Shown piece by piece: positions 22,120-35,000 of a stretch of 64,000 nt of DNA. This DNA comes from Ashinkailepas kermadecensis (Eukaryota > Arthropoda > Thecostraca > Neolepadidae). The stretch lies in the NCBI GenBank assembly GCA_034440615.1, contig JAOTOM010003657.1, forward strand, positions 1-64,000. Direction: 5' to 3'. The number at the start of each line of letters is the position of its first letter. The stretch's first letter is position 1. The notes beneath the pieces are model-generated. The model did not search any database. It was not told the origin of the DNA and saw only the letters and a program-made list of their open reading frames with translations. A program made the translations under genes and the position numbers.

Positions 22120-25100
22120 CGAAGCGAAGGGTTATGAGCTATGCGCCTGCGCAGAGACAACTGGCCGCTTGCCAGTATCGCCGTGACCTCGCTGAGATCA
22201 TTGCGCGTGCGTACGGGCCGCTGCTGCCGAACCGCACTCGGACACGTCGTCTGTTACTGTGTATAACGTGTCATGCAAACTGTTCTATCTCTCTCACTTG
22301 GATCTTCTCTGCAAATACAAGCTCTCTTCGACACGCACAAGTTTCTGGCAACATGCCATGGAGACAGTGTGGAGTGTGCGTTCAGCCACTCCACAGTGGG
22401 ATTCACAAACTTCTATGCAAAATAAACATGAATACTCCGACGTCCTCGTTTGTACACACAATCTAGTTTATATTTACCACCCACCAGGTGGCAGTAAGTT
22501 GTGCCATTCAACGGCGTTCAGTTCCTGAGGTACGCACAGTGACGCCATCTAGATCGGGTAAACGAAGCTTTGCCAAAGGAACAAAACCTGGTCACCGAGG
22601 ATTCACGAACCTATAATTTTGCCAAGGGGGCCAATTTGCCAGAGTGGCACCAATGGCAAAAACGTTCTAGAGGAGGGGTGCATCAGAGGTTTAGCTTCCT
22701 ATGATTTTGGTGGGGCCTGAACCCCACCATCTTTGCATGGATCTCCACCAACTTCACTTTTCAATCCGTCATTGATCAGAATCCTATTGCTCCTTCGATA
22801 CATTGTTCGCCCCGTACCATTGTACCTTCGTATGCACTGTGCAGCGGTTCCAGATTATATTTGAATACGTGTACAATATTTAGAAGCAAGTTAAACCAAA
22901 GTAAGTTGCATTTCTGTATAGCAAAGGAATGTGTCTTTTAAAGTTGGAAAAGTTTTATCTGAACACCATTTCCTTTTGACGCTTGCCTTCCTCAAACATT
23001 TACCTCCTTCCATTACGTTCACCTTATGAAGGGAAAATTTCATTCCGCTGTGACGTCCCGCTGCCAATTACTATTCTGTGGGCCGCATAAATGGCGCCGT
23101 CGCAAGTGACGAAACTGGCACAGATAATCAAGATAACTAGAGCAGATCATCGCCGCCCCTTCTGTGAACATGATGATAGTGGGTCGGTTTGTATTTGTCT
23201 GTAGTTCGTAGCAGTGCTGCATATGTTGAGACCTTGGTGCCGCTGCTCTTTTCAACGTGGTTAAGCTGGTGCGCTTGTATATTGTTGTGTCCTTGTAGCT
23301 TCTGTCTTTTTCATAGTGCCTACACATGATAGGTATGCTTGCGTTATTGCTAAAGTGTGGTGATCTGTGGGCTTTACTGTGTACCTGCCTACCTGCCTAC
23401 CTACCTAGGTAAACCTAACCTACCCACTGCTGAATGCTGATATAGTCTTTTTGTAGGACTTGTTAGGTATCCACTATCCACCTAATCATTTTCAAGGAAG
23501 ACTTGAAATTACTGGAATTAAGTGCAATGGAATGCTCCTATTTGAATGGGACATTGTATTTGAAAACTATGTTCATAAGTAAATATAAAATGATTAATTG
23601 GTATTATTGCAGATCAAGGTAAAATTTGAGGTAATCTTTACCTTTCGGCCAACACATACTGCCAAGGTATGTGTTGGCCGAAGTTGAAATTAAAAGTTGA
23701 AATTATTGGAAGTGCACATCCAACACAGGGAGGGGGAGCAAGTGTCTTCCCAGGCACTGCTCCGACCATAAGGCAAAACACTACATGAGGAAGATCGTCG
23801 GCATTCGGTAAGCAAACATTAGCATATTTCATGTTTGTTTAGAAATATTCATCATGCCACATCTCAGCTCAGAGTTTTCTAAATGTGCCGCACATGGATA
23901 CCTACACTGGAGTGCTTAGTTTGTTTGAAGGAGGCTTCTCTTGAATTTTTCATAATCCATGCTTTTTCTCGAATTTCTCGACCGGAAACTTATCCCCACA
24001 TGCTCCGCTGGATGTAGTGACACAGCAAATACCCATCCCATAAAATAGTTACTGACATATTACGTGTGAACTGTTAAAACCAGCATGAACAGCCCTTCAC
24101 CACAAGCGTTAGCGGACCGCAGCCTGCCGCCTTTCGTGTCACACCCGCCCGGACTGCCATCTGGTGGCAGAAACTCTGTGATGTCTCCCATTGACCACAC
24201 CCGCAAAAGCGTCATGCTTGAACCAATTATGGCAGCCATATTGTTACCAAATCAGGAAAATCGCACTTGATTCCCTTCCCACACGCAGGTTGACGAATGA
24301 TTGTCATGCTATGCATGCAGTGATTGGCCCGCGGCGTCGCGTGCTCGGCGAGTGACCTGATCATATAATTGCTTCTCCCACACAAGGTAGCAGGTTGGAG
24401 CAGGAAAATGGACCTGCCCCGGAAAGCCAATGTATTGGGGAACAGGCTGGTGTTCAAATTATCGTGGAACCTGGCAGTATTCATAAGATCGGCTCTACCG
24501 AAATTTTGCTGAACCACTTTTTAGGGCATTTGTGTTAGTCCTTAAATAATAGTGCTAAATTCTACCCAATTTTTTTTTTTTTTCTTTCACTTTTATCATC
24601 AAGACAATGTTCCATTCTAACATGAAGCAGGCACAATGCAAGAAACCTACTTCAATATTTTCGTTTCGGCCATATTAATAAAGGCCGATTTCACGAGGCT
24701 CTGATTTCTTTCCCATTACGTCGGACAAAGTTTCCTGTTTCAGGAATTTGTATACTTACATGGGCGTATTGACTGAAAAAGTAGTGTCAGATTCATGTTC
24801 CAAGGTCAATTCCGAACAGTTTGATGCATGTTCCATATTGATGCTGAAAAGTCACTGAAACCAATTATGTCACGCTAGCCTGGGCTCCTGGCCCATTGTG
24901 CATAGGACGGATTTGATATGTGAATATAAGTACAGTTGTGTTATAAATAGTTGTGTTCCATGAAAGCTGTTCTTTTATTGTCATCACAATTCAACACTGT
25001 AATTGGCTAATTTGGCACACTCACAGGTAAAAACTCAAATTGAGCTGTGACATCACAGGAGGGACAATGTCAGGCAGTTTGTCCATAAAAATCCCAAAAT

Positions 25101-26085
25101 ATCACTAATTTATCTAATTTATTGCTCCCTAATAGCCAATGTTGGATATGTCAGGATCATGGACAACTCGGATGGCATGTTCACAAAGGCAGGGTTGGAA
25201 AAGTGGGCTGCTCCTGGATTGGTCGTCCAGAACACTATCCTCTCCAGCAAAATGTCCTCCTTTTTCTAGGGGAGGGGGGCATTGAATGATGCTGTTTGCC
25301 AATAACTGCAAACTTAGTGCTCTTTGCTGAAGTGCCCACAGTATACTGGAAAGTACAAAATGAGGTTTGGATGTGACAAACAGAAAGGAAGCTATCCTCT
25401 CAATTGGGTGACACAAAATGTTCTCTGAATTCATGATTCCAAGAGATAAATCCAACCATCTTCATATGCCATTACATTTTCCAATGCTATTAAAGGCCAT
25501 TGACCTAACATAACCTCATCAGTCCTTCAGCTTTTGTCATTCAGTAGTTAAGTTGTCTGCTGAAGCTGCATTTGGCATCCATTTTGACCATTTGGTACAA
25601 GAAAATAGTGCCTTGGGATTCATGTTGGGCATTTTGACAAGCATGAGGTCAACAGGCTGACCTCATCTGACTTTTGACCCAGGCGAAAATATGACTTAGG
25701 TCATCATACTGTTAGTATTCCCAGATGCTGAGGAATACTGTATCAGCTATTGGTTTTACATGGGAATAATACAATATGAAGGCTCTTTTTTTCCATCAAT
25801 TGGCATTTCAGCTGACTTAGTAGGTCAACCAGTAATCCAAATTGTAAAAACCAGGGTATCAGTTATGAAATATTGTAACATGAAACAGCATGTTTTTTGT
25901 ATGTTTGTTTATGTCTCACATCACTGCACTCTCCACTTTGGAATCACTAGGTGTGTATGCACAGCAACCCTTCTACACTGGGAAAGATGGCAAAATGTGC
26001 ATAAGTGAGAGTCAATATCTCCAAAGTTAGTATGTGTCAGATAATGCTGATGCACAAATTATAATTTTGTGATGTATGATTTCAG
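22120..26085. other. Intergenic region with no recognised gene
   Basis: I find no convincing coding frame or repeat. Short notable features are a TTACCACCCACCAGGTGGCAG motif at 22,471, a CCTA-type short run at 23,384-23,410, and two GC-richer patches at 23,040-23,160 and 24,090-24,400. The second has GGCAGCCATATTG at 24,231, a YY1-like motif. Either patch could be an upstream promoter or untranslated exon of the RWD-RING gene, because that gene's first recognised coding exon follows a splice acceptor. This is inference only. Confidence 0.4.
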
Positions 26086-26098
26086 GCTCAATAGCTGA

Positions 26099-29000
26099 AT
26101 GGCCTCAAGGAGTGTAATTCACTTGGGGGAGGAATCTGAGTCTTCTGCTGAGGAGGCATTCAGTGATGAAGAGGTGCTAACTTCAGCTGATGCAGATGAA
26201 TTAGGTGAGCTGATGCTGTAGATAATTATGCATCTTGTCAATTACCCTGTTGTCTTAATTGACTATGCACACGCTGTTGTACCAAAGTAAGCATTGTCAT
26301 GTTAGTGTAAATTTCATGGACTTGACATTAGGAACAATTAAAGTTATGAAAACTTAATTTTGTCTGGCAGTACATGTCAAACTGTGTAACCATGTTTCAT
26401 ACTTGCGTGGTGGGGAAATGCATGACATTTTGGGGCATCATCCAGTTTAGTGAGGCTGGTACACTGAAGTGCTGATGTAGCATCAGGAAGTGTGGGATAT
26501 GTGTTAAACCTGTCCTTTGGGCAATTCACAGCATATTAAATGCTATAGTGTGCATAATTATTTCAGACATTTTGATGTAACTCTCCTCTTTTACTGTATT
26601 TATGTCTCTTAGTTTGAGCATGAATGACCTTCAGTTACCCCCATAGAGAGTGAAATGAAAGTTCATCATCTACGTATTATATTTGTTTACAAATTTGTAT
26701 CCCAATTGTTATTTTTGAGATATTTGTATGACAAGTTATCACCAGGACAGTAAAAATCAGTATCGTCCCTAGGACATCCTATGAGAAAATATAACTCAAA
26801 AGTTCTTTCCCTTGGGTCTTACGCATAGCAAAGCATGCTAAGTAAACCCTGACGCAGGCACCTCATTTCGAACTCCAGTTCGATGGAACACTTTCAGCTT
26901 CAAGTGTAGCATACCCCCAATGCATCAACACGGCTGCACCGTTGTCGTGTCTACGGCCTTACCGGCTCAGTTGCCAGCTGGTGCTGCCTGGCCGGGACTA
27001 AATGCCAGCATGTGAGGTGATTCAAACCCTATCTTGCTAGGACAAGATGACAGTGCATGCCAACACTATAAACCAGCCCAGCTATTGGAGCAACCAGTAT
27101 TGCAGTGAGCTATACAAATAGGTGGAATCATTTTGAATTCATTATGTTGGTTGATATCACTCCGCAAGTTGGCAACGATGATTTTAATATATGAAAGCCT
27201 TTCTGTGCCATACTCTTCCCAACCCTGTTTCGAATGGCACCTTTTATGACCGGCATGAGAAGCTACCATTTGCATGTTTGGCGGGTAACAGCATAACATA
27301 TCGGCCGCGTTCATAATGAAGCGGCGCTATTTTCATCGTGTAGCTCCTGGAATTATCCTACGTACCGTCCACACCTGTTGGCCAGTGTGAGTGCTGTGGC
27401 CAGCAGCCTGCCGACCGACGTGACGAGGTGTCACTTGCCGCCACAGACACCTCTGCTGCTGCGTCCGTCCGTGGTGATCCGCCGGCCGACCCTCGCCGCA
27501 CGTCCCGTGCGCGCCGTCTCCCCAACTCGGTGCTCCACCACAAGCTGCGTGAGTCGGAAGGCGCCAGGTGTGCCCGCTGCCAGGTCGAAGTTGACAGACA
27601 CTGCAGGTTCGCAGTTGTGCTGCTGAGTCGCATGGTGTGTTGTCATAGATTAGTCGATATCAAATAGCTTGGCAGCGTTTTGGTGTTGAGTGCATAATGT
27701 TCTTGGTACTGGTGGTTTTTATTGGCAATTTCTGAACTGAATTGTTGTATTGTTTTGCCTCCCTAATTACTCAAATTAGTACTGCTTTGAACTGTTCCAG
27801 GTGAAGCCAACTTGAACCTGCAGAACGCTATCAAGCTTCAAATTGTTGCTCCTTACCGTCGGGCAACGAAAAATGTGCAGACTCTGACATATTCTCTGTC
27901 GAAGATTCAGGTAATGTTTAAATCTCTCCTGGATGTACTATGCATTTATTTGCGTGATGCATATACAACACTAATTGTAGTTATGGTAAACTATAGCACC
28001 TTTTAACATTAAGTAATGTGATAGATGCATCAACATGGCCTGTGTGGTGATTTTGTTCGTTATGAGCCGACCCAAATGAGGTCACAATTTTGTTGGTTTC
28101 ACATAACCGCTCACCTTGTTTTACACACAGACGCGGGAGCTAGTGTCAACCCGACCGTGCCTAAAACACGAAACATCATAATTGTAGTGTGTCTCAGATT
28201 TCGAGTGTTCATCCCCTGTAAACTGCTGGCTCCTAATACGACTGGAGACTGGATATTGTACCAGAAGTCGAGCAGCAGTTTCCTGGCCCGACCCAGGCTG
28301 CTTGTATGAGATCCGATTCGGGTCTGGCCAGTACCGAGCGGTCGGTGACGTTGGAATTGGCCGGGGAAGGGCCACTGTCCATTCTGGATACATCCGTACC
28401 GAGCAGTCGGTGACGCTCGAATTGGCCGGGGAAGAGCCACTATCCGTCCTGTATGCATCCGTACTGAGCAGTCGGTGACGCTGGAATTGACGGGAAGAGT
28501 CGCCATTCGTTCTGGATACATCCATTAGCCCAATGCTGTCCATCGGTACCTTTGCCGAGGAGCTTCACATCACCTCCGTATGCGACTATCCGGCTAAGGT
28601 AGATGGATCTTGTTATAGAGCGCTCTCTTTCTTGCATGTTCTGTATTTTCGGCATGCTTTTTATGACATTGGCGATATTTTTTTTCCAGAGCTATGGTAG
28701 TGTCAATTTGTCGTTTCGCTTCATAATATGAAACATGGTCACATGCCCAAGAAGGATGTTATATGAACATAGAAACCTATGAGGACCCAGAATGTTCACA
28801 ACGTTAAATTAGCTGGAAGTCACCAAGTTGGCTGATGGAGTAATATGATGATCCAAATATCATGTAGTTCTTCACTGAGATGTCCGCAGATGTGCCTCAA
28901 ATGGTTGCTAATTGTGTGGGGCTAATAAGCATAAAGCCTAGAGTGTCGTCACCGCTGGGGCCCCTGGGTCCTGGAGTCCGGATCCCACCTGGGATAGTCC

Positions 29001-32000
29001 ACGGCCACAGTTTCACTCCTTTGACATATAAATCGTTCCTGCTCCCATGGGGTTGAACCTCACCTGGAAGCTGAAGAATGTGACGCCACTGCATAAAACT
29101 GACTTCAGGTCACTTGTTGATAATTGTTCACCAATTTGAGCTTCTAGGAATAGCACTTCGAGATCACGAGAAATAACCACTTCGAGATCACGAGGAATAA
29201 CCACTGGAGGGAGTATTTAATTGAACAGAACCCTGCGGCGAGTTTTTTTTGCGTGCTAAGGTGAGGAGAGCAGTACCCTTCCCTCCCTTAAATGTGAAGA
29301 TGCAGAAAGCAGTGCCCTTCCATCCTTTAAGCGTGAAGATGAGAGCAGTACCCTTACCTCCATTAAGTGTGAAGATGAAAGCAGTACCCTTACCTCCCTT
29401 AAGTGTAAAGATGAGGATAGCAATGCCCTTCCCCCCTTAAGTGTGAAGATGAGAGCAGTACCCTTACCTCCCTTGAGTGTGAGGACGATGAGAGCAGTGC
29501 CATTCCGTTCCTTAAGTGTGAAGATGGGAGCAGTACCCGTACATCCCTACGAGGAGAGCAGTGTCCTTCCCTCCCATAAGTGTGAATATGAGAACAGTAC
29601 CCTTACCTCCCTGAAGTGTGAAGACGATGAGAGCAGTACCCTTCCCTCTCCTAAGTGTGACGGCAAGTAGAGCAGTGCCATTCCCTCCCTTAAGTGTGAA
29701 GATCCGATTTACATGCACTTCGGTTATGTCACGTATCCGGTCAAAGAAAATATGTTTATCAAGCATGTAGTTGAAAACAAATTAAGCGGTTATTTCCAGG
29801 CCTCGATGTCGGAAACCTGTCTGCATCTCCAGCAACTTCGGGAAGACCTGAAGGCAATCGAAGAGAAAACATTCGACGTTGTGTCTAGCGACTACCTAGT
29901 GGACGTCAAAATCTAGCTGTGACGGTAGTGGTCAACGGACCTGGACACGCCTGTGTTTTGAACGCTGTAGCTCCTAGTAAACCGTGTGCGCTCTACTGTA
30001 AGCTGCCTAGTGAACCTTGGAACTTCGCCATGGGGCTGATTGCGGACGAGTTGGAAGAGGTACGGAAGATGTGCGAGAACGTGGTGCCGGGCAGCCGCCT
30101 CGTGACCTGCGTCCCCGCCATGGTGCGCATCGAGATCAGGAAGACCGACTTCAAGCAGCTGGCGTTGTGCTGTCAGTTTCCAGGCGACTACCCTGGCCAG
30201 GTGAGACAGTGCCGTGACCCTTTGCCCAGGTGATTGTGGTATAAGGAGGCATTAATGAGGGGTTGCAGTGCGCACGTGAAGATCATTGTTTGCAGTATAT
30301 CCGATATCAAACGTAACCATATGCTCAACATTTTTCAAAAAACACAGCTGCTCATTGATATGTATCAAAAATGTGATATACGAGTATATATATATTCCAG
30401 AACAAATCATCAGGTACAACAACACCAAGTGCTAATTGTTTCCCCCACCCTCTCCGATTTTGATAGAACTGATGCACTTGGTTATGTACGGCCTAGATTA
30501 CGATTCTGATATATATATATTTTTTTTTTTTTGGGGGGGGGGTGGTCAAAGAGGTCACGGGGTACAGGTTGGACTCTCCTTGAGGTCACGGGGAAAGTTC
30601 GTGTAGAAATATTGTTATCTTTTCAGTGGTAACAGTTAGCTTACGAAACCCATATATCATTTGAAAACGGAAAATCTACCCAGTGCAGTACAAATAAGTG
30701 TAGCAGCGTGAAGTCCACATTTGGCGTCGTGACCTCGTAACGTTTCATGGACCTTTTAAAAAAGTCCTATGTTGGTGTTTTTTGCATTTTATCTGACGGG
30801 TGCCCGATTAATTTTATATCTGATGACGTATTGTTTCTTTTGTAAAGCCGAGTCCGTAATGGGTTGCCGAGGGGGCCGCGGTGGCTCAGGTGGTAGAGCG
30901 TCGGACTCTTGATCGCAAGATTGTGGGTTCGAATCTCACAGCCGACGGAATTTACCGAGTCCACCCGCGACCAATCAGCGTGAGAGGTTGGCGACGCTAT
31001 ATAACCTAGCGGTTGAATGCGTCGTAAAATAATCCAAGGTTCTTCTAATGGGTTGTCGAGGTTAAATGTCGGGGCCTGAGATGAACTCCAGATAGTAGTG
31101 TTTCACGTGACTAGAAACAAAGCCGATATGGATGCCATTTAAAACCTACTCGGCCACAGATCACGATGGTGATATTGCCAAGTGCGCCAGAAGTAAAAAA
31201 GGTCACATGCGGATAGTGACCTGACCTTGACATAGTGGATCTATGTATTGTAGAATTGGTGAATGTGTCATTGTAAAACCTTTTGCTTGTAGAGTACGAT
31301 TATGTCAGGTTTACTTGCATGAGCGATCGCGGTGGTCCTATATGCGTCAACGACCTATGCTTTAGTTGAAGCTTGTGGTGTGCATTTGAAAGGTATTCGA
31401 TATGGGAGCGTTCGGGAGTACTTTCTTCGGAGAAAACAACACAAGGCAACAACAACAACAACAACATGGTCTGGTCTTCTTGTGTCGCTGGGTCCTGTTG
31501 ACGCGTGGGCCACGAGTTATCGTCTCTCTATCGTCACCATTTTATAGCGTTCTTTTTGAAGATGTCTGTAGAAGCCGCCGATGTTACGCACGTCCCTGAA
31601 CAGAAATTGAACGGGAAAGTGGCTTAATTTTACGAGTCAGACGACATTAGTTGTTTGTGGCCTGACAAAGGGGATGCTAAAACCGTACGAAATGCAGGGC
31701 CACGGAAGGTCCCGTAGAAAAGCGTTTAGATACTTACCGCTACTTTTTGGCAATCTTCGCGAATTGTGCACTGCTTTATAGGAAGGAAACGATAGCCTTG
31801 TCATCTGGTTTTAAACTTCTGCGAGGCTGAGGCATCACTATTGCGTGCTGGCCGACGGCGGCGCGCTCATAGCGTTTGTATGTGATCTGCTGATCGTCGC
31901 ACGTTGATTAATGTTGTGCTTCCGGTCAACGAACACGTTTCTACGCTTAGTGATGCAGCATCGAAGCTGACGCGTCACCACTTCGTCGCCCAAGCACAGT

Positions 32001-35000
32001 CGCAAACACATTCGCAGCTATGTGACTATCTCAGACAATGAGGCGTTCATGATCAGTGTTTTTTCTCGATTTTTTTCCATTCCAGGATGCGGCTCATAGC
32101 TTTTCGGTGAGATAACTCCCAATGCTCTCTTCAGCCCTTAGCCCTACGCACCAGCGATTCATACAAAAGCTTTTGCGTGGTCTAACTCTCCAACATAAAC
32201 ACGACTGCAGTGGCAGCGTTCCAGTCTGTGTTGATCCCTTACATATGGCAGATGCATTCGGAACTGAAGGAAGTCCACTTCCTCGATTGTTGCGCTTGGA
32301 AATCTAAAAAGAGCCATACCTTTGTAAATATTTGTAGCGGCCAGAGGGCTTGGAGTATCAGATGCGATTGATTTCGTTTTGGCAACATTGCACTGCAGAA
32401 ATGCATGCGATGGCATTGGTTGGTCGGCTAAGCGTGCGGTATATCGCGTCAGGCTCCAACGGCCATTAGATGGGTAAATCACAACCTTTCAGCATTCCTG
32501 GAAAGCTGCGGTTCGTGCATCATCACTAAGATTACGTTTTACTTTGTCTCAGCGTCCGAAATGTGTAGTGTGGCCGATTAACTTACAGCTCGGTAACGTG
32601 AATCGCGTCTCTTGCAGAGCATACAGAGACTTCAACGCTTGGTGCCGTGCAATGGAATGAGACATCTCAAGCACATAATATACATATTCGCCTGCTATGT
32701 TCGTGATTCGCTTTTATCCAAATGTGCTTGTAGCTGAACTGCTTTGTGTGATATCAAATAATTCCTTAAGAAATGGAAGGATTACATTTAAATAATTTAT
32801 TGATGGTGCATGAGTTCTTCATTGGACGCAAATCTTCATTTCAAGGTCAGCATGCAGACCTGGGACCTTTGCAACCTCACATCACGAGTTTTGGCACTGT
32901 AGTGCTCTCTGAGAAAACTGTTTTCACTGTCACTTATACCAAATACATCCTATGATGCTCATACACCCTTCATTTTGAAGTCGGGTCACTGACCCATGTT
33001 TGACCTCTGATACACAGATGTGTGATTATTGTAGTCTATGAGAAGAGTGCTTTGAAATGAGGTCCATATCGGCGGTGTTCTGCAATGCACACAAAGACAC
33101 TATTTAGAGATCAGGGTACTGGCTCAGATGTGATCTGATCTTTGACGTACTTAGGAATATCATCATCGTGTTCTATGAGCGAACATATCTAAAACGGCAC
33201 TCATATCGGCTATGTATATAGTCACGAACAATAGCACTGTCTGGATGTCAGGTCAGGGCCGGACATTTGACCTCAGTGACCCATTATGAAATCAGCTTTG
33301 CCAACCAAATTGATGCTAACAGTTAGGCAATTGATGGGGCATTGTTCGGTGGATAAAGAAAGAAAATCAGAATAGGACTTTGTGAAAAGGTCACGAGGTC
33401 AATAAAAGGTTACGAGTTAGCAAATCCTAAAATTGACATCAGCAAATCGCAACTACTTTATTGCAGTGGATATGTCTTCCTCTGTCAAATGATGGTGTAA
33501 GTTTGGTGCGCAAATGTCTACCATTGGATATGTCTTCCTCTGTCAAATGATGGTGTAAGCTTGGTGCGCTAATGTCTACCATTGGATATGTCTTCCTCTG
33601 TCAAATGATGGTGTAAGCTTGGTGCGCTAATGTCTACCATTGGATATGTCTTCCTCTGTCAAATGATGGTGTAAGTTTGGTGCGCTAATGTCTACCATTG
33701 GATATGTCTTCCTCTGTCAAATGATGGTGTAAGTTTGGTGCGCTGATGTTTACCATTGGATATGTCTTCCTCTGTCAAATGATGGTGTAAGTTTGGTGCG
33801 CTAATGTCTACCATTGGGAAGATGCAAGTTGTTTTCTATGTGCACCTTCTCCGTTACCTCAAAACTTAGATGGCCTGTAACTCACGATCCTTGATATCTA
33901 GAACACTACATATCTCAACATCGTACTGTGGACCATCGGTAGCTACATAAACCCATTGTACACAAGATCCGAGGGGATGTAGTGAACATGCCTTGGTGAT
34001 TTGTCCTAGAATCGCCCATATATAACCGGTACATGGATGAATTGTGATTGTCTTGTTTTGCAGGCACGTTGGTTATGTGCGCTAGAACTGTGGGAGCCCA
34101 CTTTTTCAGTTTATTGCAGTTGATATATCGTATGTATTTATATTATGGTAATAATTTTGAGCATTTGGTTACATTTGATATCTGATATGCCTATGATGAG
34201 CCATCGCTTAATGTGCAGTCATTTGTCAAATAAAGGATGCTGGTTGACGATACTACTGTCGGACTCCGGTAGGGGGGTCCAGTATTGGGATGCTCGTCTC
34301 CCAACCGAAAGGTTGTGAGTTCCAGTGCCACCCGCTGCTGCTTTTTGCCCGCGACCAATCGGTGTGAGAGGCTAGTGACGCCACGTGACCAGAGCAGTCG
34401 ATACGTCGTCGAAACCAATAATTACCATACCATCTGGTCACTGGTTGTTCAGCGGTAGATGTTTTTTCCTGTGTTGTGGCATTTAACAGGTCTCCATAAA
34501 GCTTCAAGGCGTCTAGCTTGTGTGCAGTAGACTTGGCCATCCAATCACAATCACCATATTGCATTCAGAAGCAGAATGGATCGCCTAATCGTATAGGTAC
34601 TGGCTCTGCTTCTCCTGCTGATGGTGGTAATGCTCATGGTTATGAAGCCGATGCAGGTTGCGGTATGTTTTCATGGATGCCATTATTTGTGCAACTGCCA
34701 GGTGCTGCTGATCGAGTGCAAGAGCAAGACACTGGGAGAGAAGCTGTTGGACGGCCTGGTGAAGCTGTGCGAAGGCGAAGCGAAGAAGCTGCTCGGCCGT
34801 CCACAGGTGCTGCCCGTGGCCAAGTTCGTCAGCCGCTTCCTGGACGAGAACCCGCTCAGCTGCTGCTCGGCCGAGCTGTCGCGCATCCGGCGCCAGATGC
34901 TCGCCGACGGCGACGAGCTCAAGCTGAAGCAGAAGACGTCGACCGTGTCGCTGTCGCTGCGCCAGCGCGGCTACTTCTACCGGGCGCACGTGATCGTGCC

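Larger units (their letters stand above)
15716..22120 (-). mobile_element. Non-LTR retrotransposon copy B (same family as copy A), best-preserved copy
   Basis: Same structure as copy A: 5' UTR (about 22,120-21,284), ORF1 (21,283-19,969), ORF2 (19,972-16,254) and a 3' UTR with long T runs on the plus strand. It ends in a poly(A)-like tail (T run at 15,718-15,735), after a G/C-rich segment. The RT to RNase H part is open for 969 codons without a stop, and the endonuclease keeps its GDFN motif. The remaining defects are frame changes in ORF1 and one in the endonuclease at the same C6 site as copy A. This is therefore the younger copy. Confidence 0.92.

Noticed and set aside
29249..29670. Open frames reading PLPPLSVKM repeats
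   Set aside because: Translation of the 29,255-29,700 minisatellite; no evidence of a protein.
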